Positions 5,761-5,844 of a stretch of DNA of 5,844 bases are shown one piece after another. Location: the NCBI GenBank assembly GCA_046706345.1, contig JBJKPL010000299.1, forward strand, positions 1-5,844, in the 5' to 3' direction. Both the position numbers and the translations under genes were made by a program. The notes beneath the pieces are model-generated. The model made no database searches and was not told the origin of the DNA. It saw only the letters and a program-made list of their open reading frames with translations. This DNA is from Sulfidibacterium sp046706345. Its GTDB lineage: Bacteria; Bacteroidota; Bacteroidia; Bacteroidales; F082. Within the stretch, counting starts at the first letter, position 1. Each line of letters starts with the position of its first letter.

Positions 5761-5844
5761 AATATCCATAAGGTCAACGCCTTACTAAACCATGGCCATT
5801 ACTTTTCCACCTCCGCCGGCCGCCGCTTTTACCAGGATCGGAAA
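5617..5844. repeat. Large imperfect inverted repeat (fold-back palindrome) at the window end
   Basis: The left arm 5617-5728 and right arm 5733-5844 are reverse complements at 102 of 112 positions, with no gaps and a TAAT loop at 5729-5732. Position x pairs with 11461 minus x. The left arm is normal biotin carboxylase coding sequence. The right arm is its inverted copy and reaches the last base, so the repeat may continue beyond. Mismatched left-arm positions are 5660, 5665, 5666, 5670, 5676, 5677, 5684, 5691, 5693 and 5707; the outermost 43 pairs are perfect. The centre GCCAAAATAATTTTTGGC (5722-5739) is a short palindrome that still encodes plausible native residues (AKIIFG), and could have primed a snap-back copying event. 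Confidence 0.95.

Noticed and set aside
5617..5844. Inverted repeat read as a diversity-generating template/variable repeat pair or other programmed variation system
   Set aside because: The differences are not adenine-specific, no reverse transcriptase gene is present, and the copies are inverted around a 4-nt loop. This fits fold-back copying instead.

Overview
The window most likely comes from a Bacteroidota (Bacteroidetes) chromosome or metagenomic contig. The evidence is a perfect TAnnTTTG-type -7 box upstream of the lyase gene, mostly weak or absent Shine-Dalgarno sequences, AT-rich intergenic DNA between moderately GC-rich genes, and the protein families present. Genus cannot be judged from this sequence. 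Both ends cut through genes, so this may be a complete short contig.

Layout. Positions 2-487 (+) hold the C-terminal 161 residues of a metallo-beta-lactamase-fold hydrolase. It converges on a Bax-like glucosaminidase lipoprotein (525-1355, -), and a 15-bp-stem bidirectional terminator lies between them. Upstream of the lipoprotein is a 95-bp AT-rich gap with an operator-like palindrome. Next comes a diverged HMG-CoA-lyase-like enzyme (1469-2476, -). A 248-bp divergent promoter region separates it from a rightward operon: acyl-CoA (methylcrotonyl-CoA type) carboxylase beta subunit (2725-4332, TTG start), LiuC-type enoyl-CoA hydratase (4348-5157), and the N-terminus of the biotin carboxylase alpha subunit (5164 onward). 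The operon genes are 15 and 6 bp apart.

Together, the carboxylase, hydratase and lyase-like genes match the lower leucine/isovalerate (Liu) pathway: 3-methylcrotonyl-CoA to 3-methylglutaconyl-CoA to HMG-CoA to acetoacetate plus acetyl-CoA. The beta subunit and hydratase fit well. The lyase does not fully fit: it has Gln where HMG-CoA lyases have the catalytic-loop Cys, and that loop is about 17 residues longer than in the human enzyme. Its exact substrate is therefore open.

The most unusual structure is at the right end. Positions 5617-5844 form a 228-bp inverted repeat with 112-nt arms, a 4-nt loop, 102 of 112 positions paired and no gaps. It interrupts the biotin carboxylase gene at about codon 192 and runs to the last base. 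It looks like a snap-back (fold-back) copying event primed at a small natural palindrome. A chimera made during amplification or assembly is the leading explanation; a real genomic inverted duplication is the alternative. I see no RNA genes, CRISPR arrays, insertion sequences or evident new defence or mobile system.
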